Shown here piece after piece: positions 1 to 8,586 of a stretch of DNA of 64,000 nucleotides (position 1 is the stretch's first letter; each line of letters opens with the position of its first letter). The position numbers were made by a program, and so were the translations under genes. The notes under the pieces are model-generated. The model was not told the DNA's origin. It saw nothing but the letters and a program-made list of their open reading frames with translations, and searched no databases. The DNA is from Caryophanon latum (GTDB lineage Bacteria; Bacillota; Bacilli; Bacillales_A; Planococcaceae), in the NCBI RefSeq assembly GCF_001700325.1, contig NZ_MATO01000067.1, positions 1 through 64,000 on the forward strand, in the 5' to 3' direction.

Positions 1-120
1 AACCCAGAAGGAACAGAGAAACCTGAAACACCAGGTGAAACGAACCCAGAAGGAACAGAAAAACCTGAAATACCAGGTGAAACAAACCCAGAAGGAACAG
101 AGAAACCTGAAACACCAGTA
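1..120 (+). repeat. 42-bp in-frame tandem repeat encoding a Pro/Glu-rich stalk
   Basis: Nearly three copies of a 42-bp unit encoding NPEGTEKP(E)(T/I)PGET lie at the window edge, and the array may continue upstream. Copies differ by few bases. The repeats are coding, not CRISPR: there are no unique spacers and the frame is kept throughout. Confidence 0.9.
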
Positions 121-1881
121 GCATATGAAGTTGTTATCGTTTCAGAGGCAACATGTGACTACATCCCAGAAATTTCGTATGAAGTAGTGGATGCGAAAGG
201 TAACACAGTTGCATCAGTATCAAATATTGATAGCAATACGAATAAAGAGTTACACTTAGAAATTGGTAATTACAAAGTATTATTAGAAGACGGTACTGTA
301 CTTAAAGAATTTACAGTAACAGATTCAACGAAGAAGCAAATTGTAAATGTAACATTTGAATGTTCAGATATGACTTTATCTGTAAGTGCAAATGGCTTCT
401 TCGGCGGTAAAGTACCACCTAAGTTAAACATTGTGCCGGTAGTAAATGGCTATCCTCAATGTGACAACGTACAAGGTACAGTGTTAGTAAATGCAACAAG
501 TAACACAACAATCGATGTTTCAGGCTTAAGCAAAGGTGAATATGCTTTAGTAAATGCAGAGTTATGTAATGATCAAGTAAATGAGCCAGTGCAAGAGGCA
601 GTGAAGTTTATCGTAGGTGAAGATAAGCCAGAATCGATTGTCATCACGCCGGACTTAGTAGGTGCAGAAGATGCAGAGAATGAAGAAAAACCATCTGCTC
701 CAACACCAACACCATCAACACCGTCTTATCCAGCAATGCCAGCTATTCCAGTAACGAACTACGCAGTGGAGTTAAATGACGCGTGTGAAAAATCAGAAAC
801 AGTAGTATATGAAATTTACAATGCAAATGGTTCACTTGTAACAACAGTGAAACCAGATACAACAGGTAAAGTTCAGTTCTTAGTTCCAAAAGGCACGTAC
901 AAAGTAGTGAAGCAAGGCAACCCAACGTCTCAATTTGATACCATTACGGTAACGGGTTCTAAACCAGTTGAAACGTTCACGTTAACAAATTGTGATGAGG
1001 TAGAGGTGAATGACTTAGTAATACCGACACCTTCAACACCATCAACAAATACACCAAACAAGCAAACAGAGCTTGTACAATTTATTGAGAACCCTGCATG
1101 TGAAGCAAATCAAACGTATTCAATTTACACGAAAGACGGCAAGTTCGTACAAAATGTAAAAACAAATAATGAAGGCGTAGCAATGGCGTTCTTAGCAACA
1201 GGTGAGTACGTATTAAAAGATGCAAATGGTGAAGAAGTTGCAACATTCACGGTGACGAAAGATGCTCAAAACCGCGTTGCATTCTCAACAATTTGTTTAA
1301 CAGCGAAAGATCCAAATAACAATAATGTAAACAAACCTACATTACCACCAGTGCTTACTCCAGGTGAAACACCAGGAGTAACGGAAGAGCCAGGTACACC
1401 AGGTGAAACACCAGGAGCAACGGAAGAGCCAGGTACACCAGGTGAAACACCAGGAACTACACCAGGCACTACATCAGGAGTAACAGAAGAGCCAGGTACA
1501 TCAGGTGAAACACCAGGCACAACGCCAGGAACGACTCCAGGTACATCTGGCACAACTTCAAGTAACACATCAGGTACTACTGGAGGCGTAACAACAACTC
1601 CAGGAAATGTAACAGGTAGCACATCAACAACTGGTGGCACAACAAGTTACGTACCATCAAATAACAGTTCGGTAAAACCAAGCACTAGCACATCATCAAC
1701 AACTGCTACGAGCAACGGTACAACATCGAACGCGGCAACTGCAACAACTACGACAGCAAGCAACAAGTTACCGCAAACAAACGTAGATGAGCGTTCATCA
1801 AATTATTTACAACTGTTAGGTTTACTTGTTATTGTATTAGCGGCATTCGTATTCGTTCGTCGTCGTCAATTAAACAAATAA
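1..1881 (+). CDS. LPXTG-type wall-anchored surface protein, C-terminal part (5' end outside window)
   Basis: The open frame enters at base 1, so the start codon lies upstream and 626 residues are visible. It opens with three 14-residue Pro/Glu-rich repeats (NPEGTEKPETPGET type, bases 1-120). Four beta-rich modules of roughly 70-100 residues follow, resembling SpaA/Cna-B prealbumin-like folds. Each module carries one cysteine near each end (visible residues 52/121, 154/189, 262/331, 367/432). Next come a PGETPG/TEEPGT repeat stalk and a long Ser/Thr linker. The end has the layout of a sortase substrate: LPQTN (bases 1768-1782), about 18 hydrophobic residues, then RRRQLNK. The motif ends in Asn where LPXTG has Gly. 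The protein is presumably secreted and covalently attached to peptidoglycan. A class A sortase is encoded 1.6 kb downstream. Ligand or adhesive function cannot be read from the sequence. Confidence 0.85.
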   Translation, partial: NPEGTEKPETPGETNPEGTEKPEIPGETNPEGTEKPETPVAYEVVIVSEATCDYIPEISYEVVDAKGNTVASVSNIDSNTNKELHLEIGNYKVLLEDGTVLKEFTVTDSTKKQIVNVTFECSDMTLSVSANGFFGGKVPPKLNIVPVVNGYPQCDNVQGTVLVNATSNTTIDVSGLSKGEYALVNAELCNDQVNEPVQEAVKFIVGEDKPESIVITPDLVGAEDAENEEKPSAPTPTPSTPSYPAMPAIPVTNYAVELNDACEKSETVVYEIYNANGSLVTTVKPDTTGKVQFLVPKGTYKVVKQGNPTSQFDTITVTGSKPVETFTLTNCDEVEVNDLVIPTPSTPSTNTPNKQTELVQFIENPACEANQTYSIYTKDGKFVQNVKTNNEGVAMAFLATGEYVLKDANGEEVATFTVTKDAQNRVAFSTICLTAKDPNNNNVNKPTLPPVLTPGETPGVTEEPGTPGETPGATEEPGTPGETPGTTPGTTSGVTEEPGTSGETPGTTPGTTPGTSGTTSSNTSGTTGGVTTTPGNVTGSTSTTGGTTSYVPSNNSSVKPSTSTSSTTATSNGTTSNAATATTTTASNKLPQTNVDERSSNYLQLLGLLVIVLAAFVFVRRRQLNK

Positions 1882-1893
1882 TTGTGTTATGAG

Positions 1894-1931
1894 AAAGCCT
1901 TACGCGAGGAAACTTGCGTAAGGCTTTTTTT
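1894..1931 (+). terminator. Rho-independent terminator after the surface protein gene
   Basis: A perfect 12-bp stem (AAAGCCTTACGC, 1894-1905, against 1916-1927) with a 10-base loop runs into a T tract, 13 bases after the stop codon. Confidence 0.93.
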
Positions 1932-1988
1932 ACGAAATGCGCCGCGTCGATTATAATGAAAGAAAGAGTGAAGGAGGGCTGTATAGTG

Positions 1989-3269
1989 ATGCGATATAAA
2001 GATCGAAAGCTTCATGAGGAAAAGGTGTTTAAAGATCCTGTGCATAGCTATGTACATGTGCGCGATCAAGTCATTTGGGATTTAATTAGCACGAGGGAGT
2101 TTCAGCGGTTGCGTCGTATTCGCCAGCTCGGGACGACATTTTTAGTGTTCCACGGAGCGGAGCATACGCGCTTTAACCATTCGCTTGGAGTGTATGAGCT
2201 CATGCGACGACTCGTAGATGACCATTTTAAAGGGCGTGCGGAGTGGGATGATAGCGAGCGATTAGTCGTATTGTGTGCGGCGTTACTACATGATTTAGGG
2301 CACGGACCGTTTTCACATGCGTTTGAAAACGTATTTCAACTTGACCATGAGTTTTATACGCGTGAAATTTTGCTCGGCGATACAGAGGTTAATGCGGTGC
2401 TGCGAAAAGTAAGCGATGATTTTCCGCTTAAAGTGTCGCAAGTTATTGAAAAAACGTATGAGAACAAGCTTGTCGTGAGCTTAATTTCGAGCCAAATGGA
2501 CGTGGACCGCATGGATTATTTGCAGCGAGATGCGTTTTATACAGGGGTGACGTACGGGCATTTTGATTTGGAGCGCATTTTGCGTGTCATTCGACCAGCG
2601 AAGGAGCAGGCGGTTATGAAGTATAGCGGCATGCATGCGGTCGAGGATTACATTATGTCGCGCTATCAAATGTATTTACAAGTGTACTTCCATCCGGTGT
2701 CGCGCAGTGCGGAGGCGATTTTGAATCATATTTTACAGCGCGCGAAGCATTTGTATATGACGGATTATGCGTTTGATATTGAGCCGCGACCGTTCGTGCC
2801 ATTTTTTAAAAATGACATTACGCTGCAAGATTACGTGGCGTTAGACGAAAGCATTTTACTTACATATTTCCAACTATGGATGAACGAAAAAGACGATGTG
2901 CTGCGTGATTTATGTACGCGCTTTGTGAACCGTCGCCTGTTCAAATATAGCAATTTAAATAGCGATGAAGATATGGAGCGTTACGTGAAGCTTCAAATTT
3001 TATTTGCGAAGGCGGGCATTGATCCGCTTTATTACTTAGTGTCTGATACGACGTCGGACGATTTTTATAAGGCGAGTGCGCAAAATCCAATCATGATGCT
3101 CATGCCGGACGGAAGCTTACAGGAGCTATCGACGGTGTCACCGATTGTCGAGGCAGTCATTGGCAAGTTAAAGCCGGATCGTAAAATTTATTACCCGCTC
3201 GATGTCGTCGAAGCAATTGAAGATGATGCGCTGCGTAACGAAATTTTAACGTTGCTGCGTCGAAAATGA
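1989..3269 (+). CDS. ywfO: HD-domain phosphohydrolase, YwfO family
   Basis: This 426-residue protein belongs to the dGTPase-like HD superfamily of metal-dependent phosphohydrolases. The N-terminal HEEKVFKDPVHSYVHVRD segment is typical of YwfO. Metal-binding signatures are HTRFNHS (His64) and LLHDLGHGPFSH (His101-Asp102). The natural substrate is not known to me; nucleotide triphosphohydrolase activity is inferred from the family. Start choice: AAGGAGG at 1971-1977 precedes both GTG 1986 (8 bases) and ATG 1989 (11 bases). I list ATG because homologues begin M-x-Y, but GTG 1986 is equally well placed. Farther upstream in-frame codons overlap the preceding terminator and are unlikely. It is a monocistronic gene with a decayed IS fragment immediately downstream. 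Confidence 0.88.
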   Translation: MRYKDRKLHEEKVFKDPVHSYVHVRDQVIWDLISTREFQRLRRIRQLGTTFLVFHGAEHTRFNHSLGVYELMRRLVDDHFKGRAEWDDSERLVVLCAALLHDLGHGPFSHAFENVFQLDHEFYTREILLGDTEVNAVLRKVSDDFPLKVSQVIEKTYENKLVVSLISSQMDVDRMDYLQRDAFYTGVTYGHFDLERILRVIRPAKEQAVMKYSGMHAVEDYIMSRYQMYLQVYFHPVSRSAEAILNHILQRAKHLYMTDYAFDIEPRPFVPFFKNDITLQDYVALDESILLTYFQLWMNEKDDVLRDLCTRFVNRRLFKYSNLNSDEDMERYVKLQILFAKAGIDPLYYLVSDTTSDDFYKASAQNPIMMLMPDGSLQELSTVSPIVEAVIGKLKPDRKIYYPLDVVEAIEDDALRNEILTLLRRK

Positions 3270-3304
3270 AAAAGCTAGTGCCGCCAAATTTGTGATATGT
3301 TCCT

Positions 3305-3515
3305 CAATAGGTAGACAGATAAAAAATAAAATCTGTTACCTGTTGGGGGATATTTTTTATGGCATGAAGTAAGCATACAGTGGAACAAAAAATAGCAATT
3401 CTTCAATTTGCATGAGTTTCAGTCATTTGAGGAGTTACGAAAGGCTATAGATGTTTATAATCAAAAACAATTAAACGACCTGAACTCTCTAAAATTCAGA
3501 GTTCAAGCCGCTTAG
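3305..3515 (+). pseudogene. Decayed IS3-family insertion sequence fragment
   Basis: Two pieces of an IS3-type transposase remain with the middle deleted. At 3359-3415 an OrfA-like start reads M-A-stop-S-K-H-T-V-E-Q-K-I-A-I-L-Q-F, with an in-frame TGA as the third codon. At 3411-3515 a second frame encodes FQSFEELRKAIDVYNQ followed by a segment ending FRVQAA-stop, which matches the C-terminal end of IS150-group OrfB proteins. No element ends could be confirmed. It cannot encode a transposase, and lies in the gap between ywfO and the convergent sortase gene. Confidence 0.7.
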
Positions 3516-3526
3516 CTTAATTTTTA

Positions 3527-4231
3527 TTATTTCCATTGTGTATGCGTTTGTAAACGGTCGAACGCGTTTAGCATTTCCGGTGTCGCTTTATCGAGTGGCG
3601 TTTTATTTTTAAACGTCGCTTGAATGTGTAAGCGGTCGGCACCGTCAAATGCGCACGTAATAAGCGTTAATAATCGCTTATTTGGCACATCGTCTAGCAC
3701 GTACACCGCAGTTGGCTCAACGACTTCTGAAATCGTTACTTCATACGTATAGACGTCTTGTAAATCGGTAATATAAATGAGCTCGCCAATTTCAAGACGG
3801 TGAAGCGGACTAAATAATACGTCCGTTCCTTCGAGGTTGTGACTAGCAAGCGTGTAGTTGCCTTCACCGAGCTGCTGTGATTCTTTCATCGTACCCGCGC
3901 CAGTTGCGAGTGCCGTTTCGCTCAAGCCTTTTGCGATCGGTAAACGAATGTTCACAGACGGAATGGCAATTTGCGCGATGACCGGCACGTAGCTTTTTGT
4001 CGATTGTAGCGATAAAATATCGGTTAACGTTAGCTCCTCGATGTCGTCGAAATTGTATGAAACGTCGGCGCCGATATTTTCAGCGATTGTATCAGCATCG
4101 ATATCGAGTAAATCGCCGGACGCTGTACTAATAAAATGCTCTTGAATTGGTTGATTAAAAATTAATAACACACCTGAAAAGATGATGGCGATTAAGATGA
4201 GATTGACGACGATGTTTGTAAGTCGTTTCAT
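3527..4231 (-). CDS. srtA: Class A sortase
   Basis: A 234-residue transpeptidase that cleaves surface proteins at an LPXTG-like signal and links them to the cell wall. Residues 7-27 form an N-terminal membrane anchor. The catalytic triad is visible: His131 in TLASHN, Cys193 in LLTLITC and Arg200 in GADRLH. The TLITC context and lack of a C-terminal membrane segment fit class A rather than B, C or D, although I cannot exclude a class D or E assignment without a tree. It is encoded on the strand opposite to its neighbours, close to a candidate substrate at 1-1881 whose motif is LPQTN. Confidence 0.9.
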   Translation of the reverse strand: MKRLTNIVVNLILIAIIFSGVLLIFNQPIQEHFISTASGDLLDIDADTIAENIGADVSYNFDDIEELTLTDILSLQSTKSYVPVIAQIAIPSVNIRLPIAKGLSETALATGAGTMKESQQLGEGNYTLASHNLEGTDVLFSPLHRLEIGELIYITDLQDVYTYEVTISEVVEPTAVYVLDDVPNKRLLTLITCAFDGADRLHIQATFKNKTPLDKATPEMLNAFDRLQTHTQWK

Positions 4232-4252
4232 CGTATTTACGTTAGGCGACGA

Positions 4253-4438
4253 TTACTTATCGCTTTCACGTACACCTGCTTTTGCGAAGTGGTTTTTTTG
4301 CATTTCTTCTAAGATGATTGTTACACTTTCTTTTGGTGTGCTAAGTGAGTTTGAAATCGCTGCTGTTACTTCTTCCACTAACGCGCGTTTTTGGTCATCT
4401 GTACGACCTTCTAGCATTTTTACTGTTACGATTGGCAT
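4253..4438 (-). CDS. ywhB: 4-oxalocrotonate (2-hydroxymuconate) tautomerase family protein
   Basis: A 61-residue tautomerase subunit. The start is ATG 4438, preceded by GGAGG. A longer frame reaching 4528 would add an untypical N-terminus and remove the catalytic proline from position 1. After Met removal Pro1 is the general base (MPIVTVKMLEGRT). Family members form hexamers and convert enol to keto isomers of dienoic acids; the physiological substrate in Bacillales is uncertain. The gene is divergent from ywhD with a short shared promoter region, and the pair corresponds to B. subtilis ywhB/ywhD. Confidence 0.93.
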   Translation of the reverse strand: MPIVTVKMLEGRTDDQKRALVEEVTAAISNSLSTPKESVTIILEEMQKNHFAKAGVRESDK

Positions 4439-4452
4439 TGATGATACCTCCA

Positions 4453-4490
4453 AAGTAGAATTATAGTGTATAGTATTTATAATAGCGTAT
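4453..4490. promoter_or_regulatory. Overlapping divergent promoters between ywhB and ywhD
   Basis: A TATAAT at 4478-4483 on the plus strand fits a -10 for ywhD. A TATAAT on the minus strand (4465-4460) fits a -10 for ywhB. The two would give leaders of under 25 bases. The -35 elements are weak, so this is a tentative call. Confidence 0.45.
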
Positions 4491-4506
4491 ACGGAGGTAT
4501 TTTCAT

Positions 4507-5028
4507 ATGACGAACGAAGAAAAACCAAAACAAAAATTAGGCTTTACGATTATTAAAAACGACCCGACAGACGGGCATAAAGGGTTCGGCATAGGCTCAT
4601 TGTCGCTTGAAAACATTAGCCCAGTCATCATTGATGTAGAGGAAGAGCGCGCATTCGTTGATATCGGCGCGATGCATGCACGTAGCGACGTTGAGCGCGG
4701 CATTAAGTTTACGATGAACCGCGAAGACTCTGAAGGCGGCAAACCGTACTGGCTCGTATGGGTAACGATTGAGCAAATGCCAGAGGGTGCGTATTTTGCG
4801 GGCGTAACAGCTTGTGAAATGGTCGTGAACCGCGAAAAGCGCCGCGGCTACAAAATTTTAGCCGACCATGTGAACCGCATGGATAAGTCGCTAAAGCGCA
4901 AAATTATGGTCGACAACATGGACGACGTATCAAAGCGCGTGCTAGCGGAATTTTTACAATCGCACGACAAATCGGTATGGGATCGCAGCAGTGAAGAGCT
5001 GCATCAAGGGTTGGCAGTGCAGGAGTAA
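4507..5028 (+). CDS. ywhD: YwhD family protein of unknown function
   Basis: A 173-residue cytoplasmic protein matching the YwhD family, which is conserved in Bacillales without an assigned function. Features include the N-terminal KQKLGFTIIKNDPTDGHKG segment, a central beta-rich part and a charged C-terminal helix. The start ATG follows ACGGAGGT at good spacing. Its place beside ywhB and next to the pbpG-like gene is the same as in B. subtilis. No signal peptide or membrane segment is seen. Confidence 0.88.
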   Translation: MTNEEKPKQKLGFTIIKNDPTDGHKGFGIGSLSLENISPVIIDVEEERAFVDIGAMHARSDVERGIKFTMNREDSEGGKPYWLVWVTIEQMPEGAYFAGVTACEMVVNREKRRGYKILADHVNRMDKSLKRKIMVDNMDDVSKRVLAEFLQSHDKSVWDRSSEELHQGLAVQE

Positions 5029-5124
5029 GTGAAGCCGGAAAGTGGAATGGTTTGGTACAGAAGTGTATTCCGAGCGTTCATCGGATGAGTTTCATAGTAG
5101 GAGTTTGATGACGGAGCGTGTGAA

Positions 5125-5265
5125 GCGGCGACTCCTAGGGGAAAAGAACGTGCCGAGAGACTTGCTTTAGCAAGGCGAAAGTAGCGGCGGTTGCGCCACG
5201 TCCATGTGGCACCGCCCGCATGACCAACATCGTGTTCGCCGCCGTTCCCCCTAGAAAGCGTCCGC
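5125..5265. repeat. Dispersed hairpin repeat, family A core with internal module (copy A1)
   Basis: The arm GCGGCGACTCCTAGGGG (from 5125) pairs imperfectly with TTCCCCCTAGAAAGCGTCCGC (5244-5264). Between the arms lies a module of about 55 bases (GCCACGTCCATGTGGC, then CAACATCGTGTTCGCCGCC) also found at 8610-8668 and 32868-32918. It occupies most of the gap between the convergent ywhD and pbpG genes. No protein-coding signal supports the small frames across it. Confidence 0.8.
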
Positions 5266-5292
5266 GTAACGTAGCGTAGTCGAACAGCAAAC

Positions 5293-5340
5293 AAGTGCCA
5301 TCAGGAAAGGTTGAAATTCCTGATGGCACTTGTTTTTTCT
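5293..5340. terminator. Bidirectional terminator between ywhD and pbpG
   Basis: A 15-bp perfect stem (AAGTGCCATCAGGAA, 5293-5307, with 5317-5331) and a 9-base loop, with a T tract on the plus side. Because the flanking genes converge, it could serve both. Confidence 0.88.
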
Positions 5341-5350
5341 TCGCCACTAT

Positions 5351-7444
5351 TTAATTAAATAAATCCAACCAAGAATCCCACCAATTTTTATACGTTTCTG
5401 GCTCGGTATATTTATCCGATGGGCTGCATGAATCGCTCGGCATATCGTCGTCTGCTACGTAAATCGTTGCGGTTGGGCCTGTGCAATATTCCGTTGCAAC
5501 GTTGCCGCTTTTTAGCTCGACTTCGACTGCTGTGACACCCGAAGGCTCTTTAAATGTAACGTTTTGACCGGCGTGAACCGTTTCCATAAACTGCGCCCAC
5601 ACTTCTTTAGCAGCAGCGTGATCTGCATCGACATCGAGTGCGCCTTCGTCAAAGCCGTTCCACACACCTGCTGTTACGATTGGTGAGTAGCCAATCATCC
5701 ATTGGTCGGTGTCGGTCGTGCCAGATTTAGCGGCGTACGGGTGGGTCAGTTTGTTTGTTAGTGTGACACCTGTAGCATATAAGTACGTGTTAAATGTTGG
5801 GTCGAACATGCCGCGCATCATTTGCGTTAATAAAAACGCATCTTCCTTTCGTACGAGACGTTTGCGCTCGACTTTTTTCGCTGTCGCATCGTATAAAACG
5901 TTGCCGCGCTCGTCGGTAATTTTTAAAATCGTCGTCGGCTGTACGTCGTTACCTTCGTTGCCGAAAATAGCGTATGCAGTCGTCATGTTGTGCAGCGTTA
6001 CGTTCGTCGCACCGAGCGCGGACGATGGCACATGTTTAATTTCAACGCCGAGCTTCACATCGTCGAGCAGGCGCTGAAATGCTTTGTAGCCGATATCTTC
6101 GAGCGTGTTAACGGCGTACACATTATCGGAAATCGCGACTGCTTGAGCCATCGTAATATTGTCGCCGTACTGACCGTTAATGTTTTTTGGTGTATATTCC
6201 TTGCCGTCATATTTTAGCGTCGTTTGCGATACGTCGACAAATGTGAGCGGGCTGTAGCCTTTTTGTAGTGCTGCGGCGTACAGAAGCGGCTTCATCGTTG
6301 AGCCAGGCTGACGCTTCGCCTGTGTGACGCGGTTGAAATTGCTCGTTGTGTAATCGCGTCCGCCAACGAGTGCTGTAATGTAGCCTGTTTGCTGCTCGAT
6401 GCTAATGAGTGCAGCTTGCAAGCTCGTTTTTGGCATTTGATCGCGAATGGCGTTTTCAGCTGCTTGCTGGTGCTGTTTTTTGAGCGTCGTTTGAATTTCC
6501 CAGCCGCCTGTGTCAATGTTGCGTCCGACATCTTCTAAAATGGCGCTCGCTTCCAGCCATGCTGTATCTAAAAAGTACGGTGCTTGTGAGTTCGCTGTTT
6601 TCCATTCGTTGTTTGTGAACGTCAGCTTTGCTGCAACTGCGGCTGCTTGTTCGTCAGCTGTAATGTAACCTTCGTCATGCATAAGCGTTAAAATGACGTG
6701 TTGACGAGTTGTCGCCTTTTGTAAGTTGACGACAGGTGAGTAATACGTCGGCCCTTTCGGAATACCGGCAAGCATCGCACTTTCTGCTAGTGTGAGCTCG
6801 CTTGCGGATTTGCCGTAATAAAAACGGCTCGCCGCTTCAATGCCGTACATGCCGTGACCGTAGTACACCGTATTTAAATAGCCTTCTAAAATTTCATCTT
6901 TTGAATAAAATACTTCTAATCGATACGCATAGAGCGCTTCGTTCAATTTGCGCGTCCACGTTTTTTCGTGCGTTAAATATAAGTTTCGCGCATATTGCTG
7001 CGTCAATGTACTGGCACCTTGCGACTTGCCGCCCGCTTGCACGTTCGCGATGATCGCTGCGCCAATACGTTTTACGTTAAAGCCGCTGTGCGAGTAAAAA
7101 TCTTGGTCTTCAACGGAAATGGTTGCGTTGACGACGTGTGATGAAATGTCGTCAAGCGTGACCCAGTAGCGGCGTTCGTTAACGTAATGGTCACCGATTT
7201 GCTCACCTTCCGCATTTAAAAACACCGTCGCTTTTTGTACAGTAAGCGGTGGTGCGCCTGCAATTTGTGCGTAAATGCGCAGCGAAATGAGTGCGCTAAT
7301 TAGTATGATCGCCAATGCACCGAACACCATTGCGATGCGGTATCGACGTTTCGATTTTCGTTTTTTCACACGTGAGGCGGTTTGCTGCGCTGCTTCGTCG
7401 CGTTGTTCGGGTTTTGCGCTGTTGTCGACTTTGCGCTCATCCAT
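5351..7444 (-). CDS. pbpG: Class A penicillin-binding protein (bifunctional glycosyltransferase/transpeptidase), PbpG-like
   Basis: A 697-residue membrane enzyme that polymerises lipid II and cross-links peptidoglycan. A basic cytoplasmic tail of about 37 residues is followed by one membrane helix (38-58). The GT51 domain shows Glu112 in SVEDQDFYSHSG, then GGKSQGASTLTQQ and RKLNEALYAYRLE. The transpeptidase domain has STMK (Ser382), SDN (439) and KSGT (573). The start ATG 7444 has GAGGTG six bases upstream; ATG 7450 overlaps that site, and longer frames add an untypical N-terminus. It is encoded next to ywhD as pbpG (ywhE) is in B. subtilis. In B. subtilis PbpG works in spore peptidoglycan; here a vegetative role seems likelier because sporulation genes are missing nearby. 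That role is inference. Confidence 0.93.
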   Translation of the reverse strand: MDERKVDNSAKPEQRDEAAQQTASRVKKRKSKRRYRIAMVFGALAIILISALISLRIYAQIAGAPPLTVQKATVFLNAEGEQIGDHYVNERRYWVTLDDISSHVVNATISVEDQDFYSHSGFNVKRIGAAIIANVQAGGKSQGASTLTQQYARNLYLTHEKTWTRKLNEALYAYRLEVFYSKDEILEGYLNTVYYGHGMYGIEAASRFYYGKSASELTLAESAMLAGIPKGPTYYSPVVNLQKATTRQHVILTLMHDEGYITADEQAAAVAAKLTFTNNEWKTANSQAPYFLDTAWLEASAILEDVGRNIDTGGWEIQTTLKKQHQQAAENAIRDQMPKTSLQAALISIEQQTGYITALVGGRDYTTSNFNRVTQAKRQPGSTMKPLLYAAALQKGYSPLTFVDVSQTTLKYDGKEYTPKNINGQYGDNITMAQAVAISDNVYAVNTLEDIGYKAFQRLLDDVKLGVEIKHVPSSALGATNVTLHNMTTAYAIFGNEGNDVQPTTILKITDERGNVLYDATAKKVERKRLVRKEDAFLLTQMMRGMFDPTFNTYLYATGVTLTNKLTHPYAAKSGTTDTDQWMIGYSPIVTAGVWNGFDEGALDVDADHAAAKEVWAQFMETVHAGQNVTFKEPSGVTAVEVELKSGNVATEYCTGPTATIYVADDDMPSDSCSPSDKYTEPETYKNWWDSWLDLFN

Positions 7445-7689
7445 GTTCATCACCTCATTTATTGTTGTTGCGAATATGTTTGTAAATTTCGAAAAGTTCA
7501 CACATAGCTATTGAACTTTCACATAAAACCACTATACTTTTTTTGTACTGCTTAAATTATACGCGTTGTTTTGAAAAAAAGTTTCGCGCGCTAACATTAC
7601 GATTAAGTAAGGTAGTATAAAGGAAAGCATCGTTTCGATAAAGCATTTTGCTTGGCGAATACGAAATATAAATAGTAGGTGAATAGATT

Positions 7690-8562
7690 ATGCGTTTTGA
7701 TGAAACATATGCAGGTAATGTATTTATTAAAAGCCATCCAACGTATGAGGATGCAAAAGCTGTATTATATGGCATGCCGATGGACTGGACAGTAAGCTAT
7801 CGTCCAGGCTCACGCTTCGCACCAGCACGTATTCGCGAAGTATCAATCGGTTTAGAGGAATACAGCTTCTATTTAGATCGTCATTTAGAGGACGTAAAAG
7901 TATTTGATGCAGGCGACATTCCACTACCATTTGGTAACCCAGGTAAATCGCTTGAAGAAATTAAATCGTTCGTGCGCCAAGTTGTTGCAGACGGTAAAGT
8001 ACCAGTCGGCATGGGTGGCGAACATTTAGTGTCGTTACCAGTAATGGAAGCGGTGTACGAAAAGTATCCAGACATGGCGGTTATCCACTTTGACGCGCAC
8101 ACGGATTTACGTACAGATTACGAAGGTGAGCAATATTCACACGCAACACCAATTCGTAAAATTGCAGACCAGATCGGACCGCATAACGTGTATTCATTCG
8201 GCATTCGCTCTGGCTTAAAAGAAGAGCTTGAATGGGCGAAAGAAAACGGCATGCACATTTCATTATTTGAAGTGCTAGAGCCACTGAAAAAAGTATTACC
8301 AACATTAGCAGGTCGCCCTGTTTATGTAACGATTGATATCGACGTATTAGACCCAGCACACGCACCAGGTACAGGCACAGTAGACGCAGGTGGCATTACG
8401 TCAAAAGAGTTACTTGCATCGATTCATGCGATCGCAGGCTCAGATGTAAACGTTGTCGGCTTTGACTTAGTAGAAGTATGTCCAGTATACGACCATTCAG
8501 AAATGACGGCAAACGCTGCAGCGAAGTTCCTACGTGAAATGATGCTCGGCTGGATTAAGTAA
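7690..8562 (+). CDS. speB: Agmatinase
   Basis: A 290-residue ureohydrolase that hydrolyses agmatine to putrescine and urea. The binuclear Mn-binding signatures are all present: GMGGEHLVS, HFDAHTDLR and TIDIDVLDPAHAPGTG. Length is that of the family. AGGTGA precedes the ATG. In B. subtilis speB follows speE (spermidine synthase) in one operon; here the gene upstream is the divergent pbpG, and no speE is present in the window. Conversion of putrescine onwards would need an enzyme encoded elsewhere. Confidence 0.95.
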   Translation: MRFDETYAGNVFIKSHPTYEDAKAVLYGMPMDWTVSYRPGSRFAPARIREVSIGLEEYSFYLDRHLEDVKVFDAGDIPLPFGNPGKSLEEIKSFVRQVVADGKVPVGMGGEHLVSLPVMEAVYEKYPDMAVIHFDAHTDLRTDYEGEQYSHATPIRKIADQIGPHNVYSFGIRSGLKEELEWAKENGMHISLFEVLEPLKKVLPTLAGRPVYVTIDIDVLDPAHAPGTGTVDAGGITSKELLASIHAIAGSDVNVVGFDLVEVCPVYDHSEMTANAAAKFLREMMLGWIK

Positions 8563-8586
8563 TTATTTGTGTTATGAGCGTGTTTT

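Noticed and set aside
1-120. Tandem repeat considered as a CRISPR array
   Set aside because: Units are contiguous 42-bp coding repeats without spacers and keep the reading frame.
3527-4231. Sortase considered as class B because the nearby signal ends in TN
   Set aside because: The TLITC and TLASHN contexts and overall length fit class A; class B enzymes have extra helices that are not seen.
5135-5347. Reading frames on both strands through the hairpin repeats (also 8567-8779, 30486-30683, 42642-42881, 60880-61125)
   Set aside because: They arise from GC-rich palindromic repeats, share sequence only because the repeats do, and lack ribosome-binding sites.
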